This document shows positions 11,385 to 20,345 of a DNA stretch of 64,000 bases, piece after piece; positions within the stretch are counted from its first letter, which is position 1; every line of letters begins with the position of its first letter. The position numbers and the translations under genes are program-made. Origin of the DNA: Zopfochytrium polystomum (Eukaryota; Chytridiomycota; Chytridiomycetes; Chytridiales; Chytridiaceae); contig JAIVFJ010000053.1 of the NCBI GenBank assembly GCA_025765615.1, positions 277,270 through 341,269 on the forward strand. The letters are read 5' to 3'. The notes beneath the pieces were generated by a model. The model did not search any database and was not told the DNA's origin. It was given only the letters and a program-made list of their open reading frames with translations.

Positions 11385-13763
11385 TCAAGTCAAAAGTACG
11401 GCTTGCAGTGCTTGTTCTTGCAGTATAAGAATGACTTTATTCCCGTCTGAAGTCATCAACTCGAGTATGCCCGCAACGTCTCCCGGGCCCGACTTCGGGA
11501 GCATGCTTGGCGAACCCAGCTCGATAACAATTTGCCTTGCTTGGACGGCCTGTTTTCGCGGGATCGCCCGTTCATAGGAATATAGTCGACCACCAGACTC
11601 GACAATGAGCGCGTGGCTGAAGTCTCGAGTAAACGTAACGAATTTCTTATCCCGTTTGCTGGCGAGAATGTAGCCCATCGCGTCCAAAGTCGCCAGGTGC
11701 TTGAAGCCAATCTTGGAATAATTCGAGGTAGAACCACTCGCCACAGATCCCACCGCGTACACAAGCCCATCAACGTCAGACCGAAAGCATACGGTGCGCG
11801 TGTCACCAGACTGGGCGCTTGTGGCACTGTAAAGCGGTCTCATGCCCGCACACATAAAAAAGCTTCCAGGGATCCTTACAACTTCCAACTGAGTCAGCTC
11901 GATCCCGCCGTCTGCCGCGCCGAATCGAACTGCAATCGCTCGGTCGCCTTCGAAATCCTCCTCCTCGACGGGTTCTGTCGTTGCGATCCTGTCTGCACCC
12001 ACCCGACTACCGCCCTCTCCATCCGTACCGCTCGTGTACATTTCCATTCGCTCCAGGAAAGATGCCACCTCGCTGGGGTCGACCGTCTCTTCAACCCCAT
12101 AGCCGCTCTCGTCACTCTCTGAATTGCTTTCCAAAGCCCAGAGGTGGGGCCAACGGGTTCCTGCGTGTCGCTTGTGAATATGAAGTGAAAGAACTCTACC
12201 ACCCTCTTCGAGAGTCCAGAGACTGTCCGAAGGCGATATAGCGTCATAAAATGGCCCTCCTGGAAATCCTGCAAGGTTGCTAGAATGCGACAGCGATGTG
12301 GAGGTTGCACCCGTCGGTATTGATAGGGTTACTCCGCCTGTGGCCGTCATTACGCAACGGACTCTTCGTGCCGTTAGCGGCAGAGGGAGAGCGATGACAA
12401 TAGTAACATCAGTAGCGGTTTGGTACCACGCGTAGACAGGCGTGCGGGTACCTGGGTTGCCAGTCTGCTGAATCGTTGATGGCGAGGGAATAGGGGCTGT
12501 GTCGACGTCAGATAACGTGGATCGGGGCGGTTCCGCTGCTCCACTTGTTGCAAGACGAAAGCTTCCGTCCGCCAAAACAATAAAACTGGGGGTTGCAGTC
12601 ATCCGCGTAATGGGACGATCAAAGAAGGCGCAGTGAGGAGCAGCTGGGCCTTCGGTGCTAGAAACAATGATCGCCCTGGGACCGTCGATTTCGAGCAAAT
12701 CAATCCGAATGAGCTCGAGAACAAAAGTTGTGGATCCGGTGGATCGACGGCTTCCAGAGACTGAAGTGCCAGACAGTCCGGGAACCGAACGCGTTCTAAA
12801 AGTCTCACCCGGAGCCGCCAGGCCGGGCCGCGGTAACAAGTCACCGGCCAAAGGCGGCCCTGAAGATTGGGGACGTTCCACGATATGCTGAGCCAGAACC
12901 CATATGCGAGGTGGAGTAGCCCCATCAACGGCCATTGGACCATCTCCGCCGTCATCATTCGCAACCAAATTACAGCCGATCAGCACACGGCCGACCGAGT
13001 TTTCCAGCGAACCTTCAGAGTTCGGTGCAAACGAACAAGGCCCGATCAGTGTGGCGCTCGGTTTGGAGGCAACGTCGAACTGCTGTAGAGGGAGTTTAAT
13101 GACGTAAATCGAACCCGCCCCGTCGCTAACGACAAGCGTATCCCGAGCATGAACTTCGAGAGACGGGGCCTCAAGATTTGGAGAGCTGTTCCGACTGAGT
13201 CGCCTGCTTTGAGCAGCAAGCGGGAATGGAATTTCGCACACAACGTGCTGTCTCAGATCCGTATCAACCTGCATTTATACCGCGATCGGTTGTAATTGTG
13301 AAGTGAATAGCGTTGCGAGAGAGGCGTTCCAGAGAAGGGCGCATACCATAATCAGCTTATAATTGCAATCGAAGAAGTAAGCCAATCCGTGCTGGAAGGG
13401 ATCTGCAAACAGGTGGTTGAATCTCACGCGTGCCTCCAACCGTCGAAAAGAGAGCCCCTCGGATCCAGAAGGGAAGAGAGAGATGACAGAGGGATTAGGC
13501 AGCCCAGACGACCGCACTCGGGACTGCTCCTGTTCAGGGGCTCCAAAGTCGAGTTTGTAGCCATCAAATCTGCGAAACGAAACGATCATCAGTGGAAGTT
13601 GGATCATGCCAGAGCGCTTCTAACCAACAAGGACAGCAACCTACTTTGGGTTGATCAGAGCGCGGTCCTGCCTCGGCTGCCCGGGTATGAGATTGGGATA
13701 AGCAGTTGAGGCGGTATTGTCCGCAGGGGTGTCCAGGCCAGCTTCGACTGCGGCGAAGGGCAT
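11385..13763 (-). CDS. NUDCD1: NUDCD1-like NudC/CS-domain protein, 3 exons
   Basis: On the minus strand the exons are 13763-13645, 13569-13347 and 13268-11385; 2226 nt, 741 aa (human NUDCD1 is 583). Recognisable family segments are INPKFDGYKLDFGAPEQ near the N-terminus, a central CS/p23-like domain starting PVYAWYQTATDVTIVIALP and containing SLWTLEEGGRVLSLHIHK, and the C-terminal block LATLDAMGYILASKRDKKF followed by GGRLYSYERAIPRK. NUDCD1 (CML66) is a dynein/Hsp90 co-chaperone-type protein that binds COPI components in animals; the role here is inferred. The extra length is Ser/Thr/Pro-rich linker before and after the CS domain. It is divergently paired with BUD22, with only 52 bp between start codons. 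Confidence 0.87.
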
Positions 13764-13815
13764 TGCCGCGCCCAGTCTTCCTTTCTTCTTTTTTTTTCTT
13801 CGTTCTCCTCCCCCA
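13764..13815. promoter_or_regulatory. 52-bp bidirectional promoter/leader gap between NUDCD1 and BUD22
   Basis: The NUDCD1 ATG (minus, 13763-13761) and the BUD22 ATG (plus, 13816) are separated by 52 bp. The gap is CT-rich on the plus strand, with a T8 run at 13791-13798. Both 5' UTRs and any core promoter must either fit here or overlap the opposite gene. Confidence 0.5.
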
Positions 13816-15614
13816 ATGCCGCGCCCCCTTCTGCTGCAGGACGACAAGCGTGATGGAGATGAATACTGTGATACGAAAGCTGGCCATGCAGAGAGTGAAG
13901 GAGAAGGCAAGCTCGATGGCGGGTTCACCAATCTAGCAGACACCCACCGTGATGATTCGTTCAACGACCGATCCGGACTGCAGCGACTTAAGGATGGCCC
14001 CCTGCCTCGGCACTTACGCGATGAACTGACAAAGAGAGTGGTATGGAACGCGGATAGATACTCTAATTGCTGTTTCTTGTTCCGCTAACATCTGTGAAGT
14101 TCCATTACCAAGCAGAGATTCACAGAGTAGCCGGAAATGCGAGGAAGATGGAGATCGCCAAACTAGCAAGGCGATTGAAGGCGCTGAAGGAGAAAACGAG
14201 GTCAGCGGAAACTGGCCTATTCTCCACATTTTTTGACCAGTCCTCGATGGAGCAGTGCACAAGCTCTGGACGTTCCAAGTGCTGTTAAGGCCGCTCGATT
14301 GAATGATTTAAAGAAGACGGAGGAAACGTTGGCAGCCCTAAAGGTTAGTGGTTTAACTTTTCTTGATAATGGACGCTCACTGCACTGTCCTCGTTCCGAA
14401 CAATATGCGCAGAACCTTGATCCTGAAACACTCGCTTTACCACATTTTAGAAAGGCCGTTGAAAACAGTGGAAACATTCGTTTTAAGAAAGACGTTCTAG
14501 GGGAGCTAAAAAAACTGATCGAATCCACAACAACGGAAGCATCCACGTCTGGAAATGCGACCCCAGAAAATGGTGGCTCTACACCTGCCACAGAACGTGC
14601 GTCAAATCGAATAGTGGAATCGAATGTGATGAAGAAAGCTATCAATAGGGTTTTAGAGGGTGTTGCAAATACAACTGAACGCTGGGCGGGCATTCAAAGT
14701 GCGTCAAGTTTGAGAGGCGAGAAGGTGAGTGCTTCCTTTTCTGTCGGCGATCCTGAGCCCCTTTTCACTAGAGGAGGCTTGACAAGAAAGCGAATACCGC
14801 ACGAAAAAAGGCAAAGTCTAGTACAGAGAAGCAGGATGCACGATGGAGTGGAGAAGATTCGGACGTTAATGCGGCCGGTTACGACTCTGAAGATTTCGCA
14901 AAGGCTCGAACCGTTCATGGCCCCTTGTTCCTAAACAGCCAGGACTCAACTCTCGACGATGTTTTCTCGGACGAAAGCATGTCTGACTTTGATCCAGAGC
15001 TGGGCTTTGACGAAGATGACGACGGAATAACGATACGGCGACGGGATCTTGCAAATAGGACTCTAAGTGATGCTGCCGAAAGAGCGAAGATGAAACCGAA
15101 GAAAAAAAACCGCATGGGACAAGCGAGGCGCCGACTGTATGAACTATTTTTACCATTATGACAGCTAAAGGATTTCAATCTCTTTTGCGTTCAAAGCCTT
15201 CACGAGCAGGAATATGGAAGGGAAGCCAGGCACTTGCAGACTGCTGTTTTAGACAAAGTCCGTAAGAAAGCCAAGATTTCTGCCTCCGTTCAAGCTGAGG
15301 AAAATCTACATCCGTCGTGGGCCGCAAAGCGTGCCCCAAACAGAACGTCCCTCGAAGCCTTTGCTGGTAAAAAGGTCGTTTTCGACGACGACGGAGACAC
15401 CATTCAAAGGTCGAAGGATTGGGAGGAGGATACTCCTAGTGTGACATCTAAGCCCTTGGCTTCGGTGAGCAAGGCACTCGGCGCCCGCTGGCCTTCGGCA
15501 ACATCTTCAGTAACGCCGATCGACGAGGGATTGCATCCATCATGGGCTGCGAAACGAAGGGAGGCTGAAATTGCGGCTCGGGGTGGGGCTGGAACAAAGA
15601 TCGTTTTCTTCTAG
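13816..15614 (+). CDS. BUD22: BUD22/SRFBP1 family ribosome-assembly protein, 6 exons
   Basis: Exons are 13816-14040, 14100-14200, 14280-14343, 14413-14724, 14772-15136 and 15197-15614; 1485 nt, 494 aa. The N-terminal third is a basic helical region (KMEIAKLARRLKALKEKT, then LAALKNLDPETLALPHF) like the Bud22 N-terminus. An acidic segment (FSDESMSDFDPELGFDEDDD) follows. The C-terminus has the diagnostic KKKNRMGQARRRL motif, EYGREARHL, and LHPSWAAKRAP with AGKKVVFDDD. The LHPSWAAK motif occurs twice (residues about 380 and 470), and the protein ends TKIVFF. Yeast Bud22 acts in early 40S ribosome biogenesis in the nucleolus; SRFBP1 is the animal homologue. The third intron (14344-14412) is in phase and the frame stays open through it, so retention would not truncate the protein. 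Confidence 0.87.
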
Positions 15615-16089
15615 GCATGGGACAAAAAGAGCGAAGGTTTCAGTCATTTGTATGCAACCTCAAACGCAAACCGAAGGATCAGTGCTCAAACCTTGACACA
15701 TTTCTGCTGCGTCCAAAAGACGCACGACTCCCTTCCCCTCGTCTTATTGTTATAAACAGGAAATCAAAGAAAAAAACTGAAATGCCAGATGGGCACAGGC
15801 GGACGCACACTTGCCTTGCTTTGATGCGGAAGTCGCTTCTCACCTCCGGGCTGAAGTACTTAGGAGCTTTGGGTTGCTGGAACAACTAAGGTGGTGGGAG
15901 ACTAGAGGTTGAAGCTGTATATGAGATTCTCAAGTATATCACATAAGGTGTTGGTCATAATTTAAATTCTTCAGCTCTTACTTTGCTATAATTTGGTATA
16001 ACACATTGTGTAGTTTTACAGGAAAGTATGACCCTATCAGAAAGAGGAATCAATTCCGATCGTTTCTCTAATGTTTATAAATTTTTCCA
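15615..16089. other. Gene-to-transposon transition
   Basis: About 475 bp without a recognised gene. Composition becomes clearly AT-rich after about 15895, marking the edge of the transposon block. A 3' LTR of the degenerate copia element may lie here, but I could not define its ends. Confidence 0.35.
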
Positions 16090-16941
16090 TTATGTAGACT
16101 TGTTTTTAGTCCTAGGACGAAGATTGCCACTAATTTCCACGATCACACTGCTGCCGTCAGCGCAGATGACCAGAGGAGTTGGAGACAGAAGTTGAAGTGC
16201 TGAGTAGAGTTGGGATAGTGCCAAAAGTTCTCGTCCCATTTCAGACACAGCTACATATTCAGCTTCCTGCAGTGAAAGCGTGACAGTGCTGCTCCAAACA
16301 GATGTCCAACTAATAGCCATTCCTTCAAACAGAACATAGTAGCCAAGCTGTGATTTCCCATCTTAGTGGACACTATGGGCAGCGCCGGAGTAACCAGCTA
16401 TATTTGTGCAGTTGCGAGAATAGAATAAACCATACTCACTATTACCGTTGAGATATTCAAGAACCTGAATAAGGATCTTTATGTGTTGCTTGCGGGGATC
16501 CTTGCTGAAGGCACCAAGATATGAAACTGCTGGGGCAAGGTCTGGTTGCGTGTGTGTTGCAAGGTAGTTGATGCTGCCAAGGATTGCCTGGTACAGTCTC
16601 TGATCTGTACCTGCTTCGTCAATCATATGTGGCTGAAGATGGAGACTTCTGGGAAGCGCAGTTACTGCAGTGCAGTTGTATGGCATGGCGTTGAAGTAAC
16701 TCCTTGATATAGGCTTTCTGGTGCAAGAAGGTTCCGTTATGGTGATGTTCCAGCTGCATATTGAGGATGGTTTTGATTGCTCCCATTTTGCAGAGCTAGT
16801 AACAAGATTTTAGCAGTGCAATGGCAGAAGTAATCTCCCCAGAATCCCCAAAGAAACAAATGTCATCAACATAGATGGCAATGAAAACAACTTTTCCATC
16901 CACCTGACAGAAGAGGATACAGGGGTCTGCTGCGCTTTGCT
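16090..16941 (-). pseudogene. Degenerate Ty1/copia pol remnant (end of RT and RNase H), left part
   Basis: Read on the minus strand, three frames separated by frameshifts and stops give ordered copia pol pieces. 17020-16796 includes ADPCILFCQVDGKVV and the reverse-transcriptase catalytic box IAIYVDDICFFG. 16686-16363 includes RLYQAILGSINYLATHTQP, the RT thumb/connection region. 16320-16090 includes TLSLQEAEYVAVSEMGRELL, the RNase H region. The RT sequence is interrupted at 16942 by the Ty3 insertion and resumes at about 20129. This is a decayed element and no full-length product is possible. Confidence 0.8.
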
Positions 16942-17294
16942 TGTCAGGAACATGGCAGGACAGGGCAAGGCAGACAAGGGACTGAGAGGAGTGATGATTG
17001 TATTGGAAACAATAATTCACTTGAGGGATGGGACAGGTCCCCCATCCCCCTTTTATACCTTTTGAGAGCCTTCCTTGTCAAAACTCAAAGAAAGTTCCAG
17101 AAAGAGCAATTAGTAATACAATGATACCAATGATACCAATGACAACAAGACAAGTCAGGAAAGCAAAGAAGGTTCCAGAAGGTTCCACAAGGTTCCATGA
17201 AGGAATGTTCTAGAATGTTCCAGAAGGTTCCAGAAGGTTCCATGAAGGAATGTTCTAGAATGTTCCAGAGGTTTCCAGAGGGTGATTCATAACA
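16942..17294 (-). repeat. 3' LTR of chromovirus copy 1
   Basis: Runs TG...CA with the boundary set by the TTGCT duplication on the outside and the polypurine tract on the inside. It contains a heat-shock-element array, a TATA box and the self-primer complement, as in the 5' LTR. Confidence 0.92.
17090..17265. promoter_or_regulatory. Heat-shock element arrays in the 3' LTR
   Basis: Alternating GAA/TTC units on a 5-bp repeat, the binding pattern of trimeric HSF, occur in four runs. 17090-17102 has 3 units, 17168-17185 has 4 units, 17208-17240 has 7 uninterrupted units, and 17253-17265 has 3 units. All spacers inside the runs are exactly 2 nt. The same arrays are in the 5' LTR at 19919-19931 and 19997-20094. 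Confidence 0.75.
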
Positions 17295-18890
17295 TCATCT
17301 CCCCCTTTTAGGCCTCTTCTGCAACTTGGTGGGGTACCTGGTCTTGAACTTGAGCAGAAGGTCTTGGCAGTGAGTGAGGTTTGACTCAGGTTCCCAGGTG
17401 TTGTCAGCATCTGAGTAACCCTTCCACTTAACAAGGAACTTGAGTGTCCTTCCAAACCACTTGGCATCTAAGATTTGTTCAACCTCAAATTCCTCTTCAC
17501 CTTCTACCTCAACTGAAGGAGGAGGAGGAACAACTCTGCCTGGAATGGAATTGGCCACAAACTTCTCCAAAAGGCTGACATGGAAAACTGGGTGGATCTT
17601 CATGGATGCAGGGAGATCCAGCTTGAAGGTGACTGGATTGATTTGCTCCAAGATCTTGAAAGGTCTCAACTTGAGGTTGTCTAGCTTGGGACTTGGTCTT
17701 TTGGACTGCAAGTTCTTCCTCATGCCTGGCCAGTAAAAGTCTCTGGAAACAAGCTCATATGTCTTGTGCTCTCCTGGGTGTCCAGCTGTTGCTGCATCAT
17801 GCCTTGTCTTGAGTATCTCAAGTTTTTCCTCTTCTTGGCTGATTTGAATCTTGTGAGGCTTGGGGTCCTTGGAAATAGCATGGGCCCACACACTGTCAGG
17901 AAGCAGTGAAAGGTGTGTCTTGGATGGTGGGGTGAAACCATCTCCCCCTTCAGGTGCAAGGTCTGTCCTTCTGTGCTCATCAGCAGTGGGGCTTGAATTG
18001 TTGACTGGGAACTGTGATTCTTGAATCTTTGACTGAGGGTTCTGTTCTTGGCAAAGACTCTGAGCTGTGGAGCTTGAATCTTGAATTTGGACTGTGAACT
18101 GTGGTACTTGAATCTTTGACTGTGGGTTCTGTGAACTACAGACTTGGCCATGACTGTGAGCTCTATGAGCTGTGCTGGAATCTTGACTATGAACTGTGAA
18201 CTGTGAAACTTGAATCTTGGCTGGGATCTGTGAGCTGCAGGCTGATACTGGAGCTGTCATTTGTGGTTGACCTTGGATACTAGGCTGAGAGCCTTGAATC
18301 AGGGACTTGAGAGCATGAGACTTGGAGGCTTGACTTGAGTTTTGGGTGACTGTTCCAATTGGTGGAGGTTGGACTTGACCAGTGACCCAATCAATGGCAG
18401 GGTTCTGGGCTTGCAGCCATGGTAATCCCAGGATGACAGAGAACGTGGGTGAGCCAAGATCCAATACTTCCGGGTTGACCATGGATGGTGGAAAGTCTTG
18501 GATGTGGAGGTTTAGCTTGGTTTCATGGCTGATTTCCTTGAACAGAGCATGATTGGCAAAGTGAACCTTGAGGGGTGTGGATTTCTTGATGGTGGGAATG
18601 GCACAAGACTTGGCAAGGGTGGCATCAATGATGTTGCAGGATGATCCAGAGTCTATAAGGGCCTTGGTTGTGATGGTTGACTTGGGTGAGAGTTGAATCT
18701 TGACATCCATGGTGAGTTGGTGGGGCTTGGAATCTGAGGTGTTTGTGGTGCTGGTGGTGGTGATGAAACAGGGGCAGCTTGGAGGAGGGTCCAGGGAATT
18801 GCCCCTCAGTGAGCCTGGACCTGGGAGTTTGGGTGCTTCTTCCTTGGGCAGTCCTTGACAGCATGCTCCTTGGAGCCACAGTAAAAACAC
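17295..18890 (-). CDS. Ty3 copy 1 second ORF: retropepsin, integrase remnants, chromodomain (531 aa)
   Basis: Residues about 60-180 are a retropepsin-like domain with the catalytic ALIDSGSSCNIIDATLAK segment and VILGLPWLQ. A low-complexity spacer follows (about 185-330), built from degenerate units such as SKIQVPQFTVQIQDSS. Next is a trace of the integrase HHCC zinc region (TAGHPGEHKTYELVSRDFYW, then PGMRKNLQ). The sequence then jumps straight to the integrase C-terminus (PSPKLDNLKLRPFKILEQI, HPVFHVSLLEKF) and a chromodomain (EVEQILDAKWFGRTLKFLVK, WKGYSDADNTWEPESNL). RT, RNase H and the DDE core are missing. The frame overlaps gag by 85 nt in the -1 frame, so expression probably needs ribosomal frameshifting; I see no perfect slippery heptamer. 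It ends exactly in the purine tract at the LTR edge. Confidence 0.85.
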   Translation of the reverse strand: MFLLWLQGACCQGLPKEEAPKLPGPGSLRGNSLDPPPSCPCFITTTSTTNTSDSKPHQLTMDVKIQLSPKSTITTKALIDSGSSCNIIDATLAKSCAIPTIKKSTPLKVHFANHALFKEISHETKLNLHIQDFPPSMVNPEVLDLGSPTFSVILGLPWLQAQNPAIDWVTGQVQPPPIGTVTQNSSQASKSHALKSLIQGSQPSIQGQPQMTAPVSACSSQIPAKIQVSQFTVHSQDSSTAHRAHSHGQVCSSQNPQSKIQVPQFTVQIQDSSSTAQSLCQEQNPQSKIQESQFPVNNSSPTADEHRRTDLAPEGGDGFTPPSKTHLSLLPDSVWAHAISKDPKPHKIQISQEEEKLEILKTRHDAATAGHPGEHKTYELVSRDFYWPGMRKNLQSKRPSPKLDNLKLRPFKILEQINPVTFKLDLPASMKIHPVFHVSLLEKFVANSIPGRVVPPPPSVEVEGEEEFEVEQILDAKWFGRTLKFLVKWKGYSDADNTWEPESNLTHCQDLLLKFKTRYPTKLQKRPKRGR

Positions 18891-19729
18891 AGTCCCTGCT
18901 GGGCCCTCCTTGTTTTCTCCTCTTGGCTCAGAGGACCCTTAGGAAGTGTCTCAACTGCATCCACTTGCATGGGTTCAGGAACTGTGAGAGCTTGAGGAAC
19001 TGGGGTAGGTCTTGATGTAGTTCCTACTTGTCTTTGCTTCAGCCTCTTGGAGTAGAGTCTGTTGTCAATCTTGATGGCAAGGAGAATGTACTCTTCCAAG
19101 GTCTCAGGGATGTGCAGAGACTGGGAGAGCATGTCTTGGATAGACTCATGGAGACCATCATGGTACAGCTCCATCAGAGCTGCATCATTGTATCCAGAGT
19201 CTCTGGCTAGTTGCTTGAATTGGTTGGTGTAGGCCACACAAGATTGCTTTCCTTGCTTGATATGCTTGAGCTTGGATCTTGCTGTCCAAGATGCGTAGGG
19301 GTCACCAAAGGTAGCTTCCAGCCCCTCCCAGAGCTCTTGCAGGGTGGTGGGTGTGCTTGGGAGAGATCTGTACCATGATTGAGCTTGACCAGACAGGAGG
19401 GTGCTTGTGAAAAGAACCTTGACTTGCTCACTGGGAAATCTTGAAGGTTGGAGAAGGATGACATTCTCCACAGTGGCCATGAAGTTCCTAAGGTCTTTGG
19501 CCAGCCCAGTGAACTTGTCAGGGCTGGGAACCTTGGGCTCTCTTGCTTGGTTGGCTTGAGGCAGGGGAAGAGCTTGATGTTCTTGTTGGTGAAGTTGTTG
19601 TTGAAGCTGGTGCTGCTGGTGAAGGACTTGTTCTTGAAGTTGGTGTGTCTGTCTTGAGAGGGCTTGTAATTGGTCCATCAAGGCTTGGAAGGCAGTTGCA
19701 TCAGGGAAGGTGTTGTTTGGGTCAGACAT
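18806..19729 (-). CDS. Ty3 copy 1 gag (307 aa)
   Basis: The N-terminus has Q/H/L-rich helices (residues 15-55), then PSPDKFTGLAKDLRNFMATV, the start of the retrotransposon-gag core. That core continues through SGQAQSWYRSLPS, LEATFGDPYASWTARSKLKH and AYTNQFKQLARDSGYNDAAL. The C-terminus has a CCHC knuckle, CFYCGSKEHAVKDC. The ATG lies 40 nt inside the 5' LTR, just after the primer-binding site. The frame is intact, unlike the second copy at 63 kb. Confidence 0.9.
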   Translation of the reverse strand: MSDPNNTFPDATAFQALMDQLQALSRQTHQLQEQVLHQQHQLQQQLHQQEHQALPLPQANQAREPKVPSPDKFTGLAKDLRNFMATVENVILLQPSRFPSEQVKVLFTSTLLSGQAQSWYRSLPSTPTTLQELWEGLEATFGDPYASWTARSKLKHIKQGKQSCVAYTNQFKQLARDSGYNDAALMELYHDGLHESIQDMLSQSLHIPETLEEYILLAIKIDNRLYSKRLKQRQVGTTSRPTPVPQALTVPEPMQVDAVETLPKGPLSQEEKTRRAQQGLCFYCGSKEHAVKDCPRKKHPNSQVQAH

Positions 19730-19756
19730 GATGGCAGAGAGTAGTGGGAGAGGGTG

Positions 19757-19767
19757 AAGTGAATTAT
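19757..19767 (-). promoter_or_regulatory. Putative self-primed primer-binding site of chromovirus copy 1
   Basis: On the element strand this 11-mer reads ATAATTCACTT and sits 2 nt from the 5' LTR end. It is the exact reverse complement of AAGTGAATTAT at 19850-19840 inside the same LTR. That sequence starts about 36 nt downstream of the TATA box, where transcription should begin. This is the geometry of Tf1/sushi self-priming, in which the mRNA 5' end folds back to prime cDNA synthesis. No tRNA-type TGG-starting PBS is seen. Confidence 0.7.
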
Positions 19768-19769
19768 GA

Positions 19770-20123
19770 TGTCAGGAACATGGCAGGACAGGGCAAGGCA
19801 GACAAGGGACTGAGAGGAGTGATGATTGTATTGGAAACAATAATTCACTTGAGGGATGGGACAGGTCCCCCATCCCCCTTTTTATACCTTTTGAGAGCCT
19901 TCCTTGTCAAAACTCAAAGAAAGTTCCAGAAAGAGCAATTAGTAATACAATGATACCAATGATACCAATGACAACAAGACAAGTCAGGAAAGCAAAGAAG
20001 GTTCCAGAAGGTTCCACAAGGTTCCATGAAGGAATGTTCTAGAATGTTCCAGAAGGTTCCAGAAGGTTCCATGAAGGAATGTTCTAGAATGTTCCAGAGG
20101 TTTCCAGAGGGTGATTCATAACA
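19770..20123 (-). repeat. 5' LTR of chromovirus copy 1
   Basis: 354 bp, TG...CA, in minus orientation. Read in the element direction it begins with the heat-shock-element array (20094-19997 and 19931-19919), then a TATA box (19886-19879, TATAAAAA), then the probable start site and self-primer at about 19850. It then runs to the putative PBS. Confidence 0.92.
19840..19886 (-). promoter_or_regulatory. Core promoter of chromovirus 5' LTR (TATA box and predicted RNA 5' end)
   Basis: The minus strand has TATAAAAA at 19886-19879. About 30-36 nt downstream comes TCAAGTGAATTATTG, whose AAGTGAATTAT pairs with the putative PBS. The position fits a TATA-directed start and the self-priming model together. 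Confidence 0.6.
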
Positions 20124-20345
20124 TTGCTGATATCCATTCAACTTCAGATGGCCAATCAGTTCTTGGTACCACACCAGCCAGCTTGCTTGATACCATTAAC
20201 AGCTCTCTTCAGTAGCCAGACTTTGCCATCACTGCAGTAGCTGTCTGGCTGCTCCATATAAATGGGCACATCAAGCATGCTGTTTAGGTTCAAATTGCTG
20301 ATGTTGACAATTGCAGTGTCCCAGTTGTTTGCAGCCAGCATGGCA
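20124..20345 (-). pseudogene. Degenerate copia RT remnant, right part (continues 16941)
   Basis: Minus-strand translation gives copia RT pieces: PIYMEQPDSYCSDGKVWLLK and RAVNGIKQAGW, then in a shifted frame MWYQELIGHLKLNGYQQC. It breaks off at the TTGCT duplication and continues on the far side of the Ty3 insertion with ADPCIL. One frameshift lies inside this fragment. Confidence 0.8.

Larger units (their letters stand above)
16942..20123 (-). mobile_element. Short Ty3/gypsy chromovirus, copy 1, non-autonomous (no RT, RNase H or IN core)
   Basis: This is a complete 3.18-kb LTR element in minus orientation. The LTRs are 16942-17294 and 19770-20123 (353 and 354 bp, visibly near-identical, with one T-run indel). 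It is flanked by a perfect 5-bp duplication TTGCT (16937-16941 and 20124-20128). It encodes gag with a CCHC knuckle, a retropepsin, a fragment of the integrase zinc-binding region, the integrase C-terminus and a chromodomain. Reverse transcriptase, RNase H and the integrase DDE core are absent. A purine tract (AAAAGGGGGAGATGA on the minus strand) abuts the 3' LTR and contains the stop codon of the pol frame. It lies inside an older copia RT sequence. LTR identity and intact frames imply recent transposition, presumably by enzymes supplied in trans. Confidence 0.9.

Noticed and set aside
14344..14454. BUD22 third intron ending at 14450 or 14454
   Set aside because: That would remove LDPETLALPHF, which matches the conserved BUD22 helix. 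The acceptor at 14412 keeps it and is in phase.
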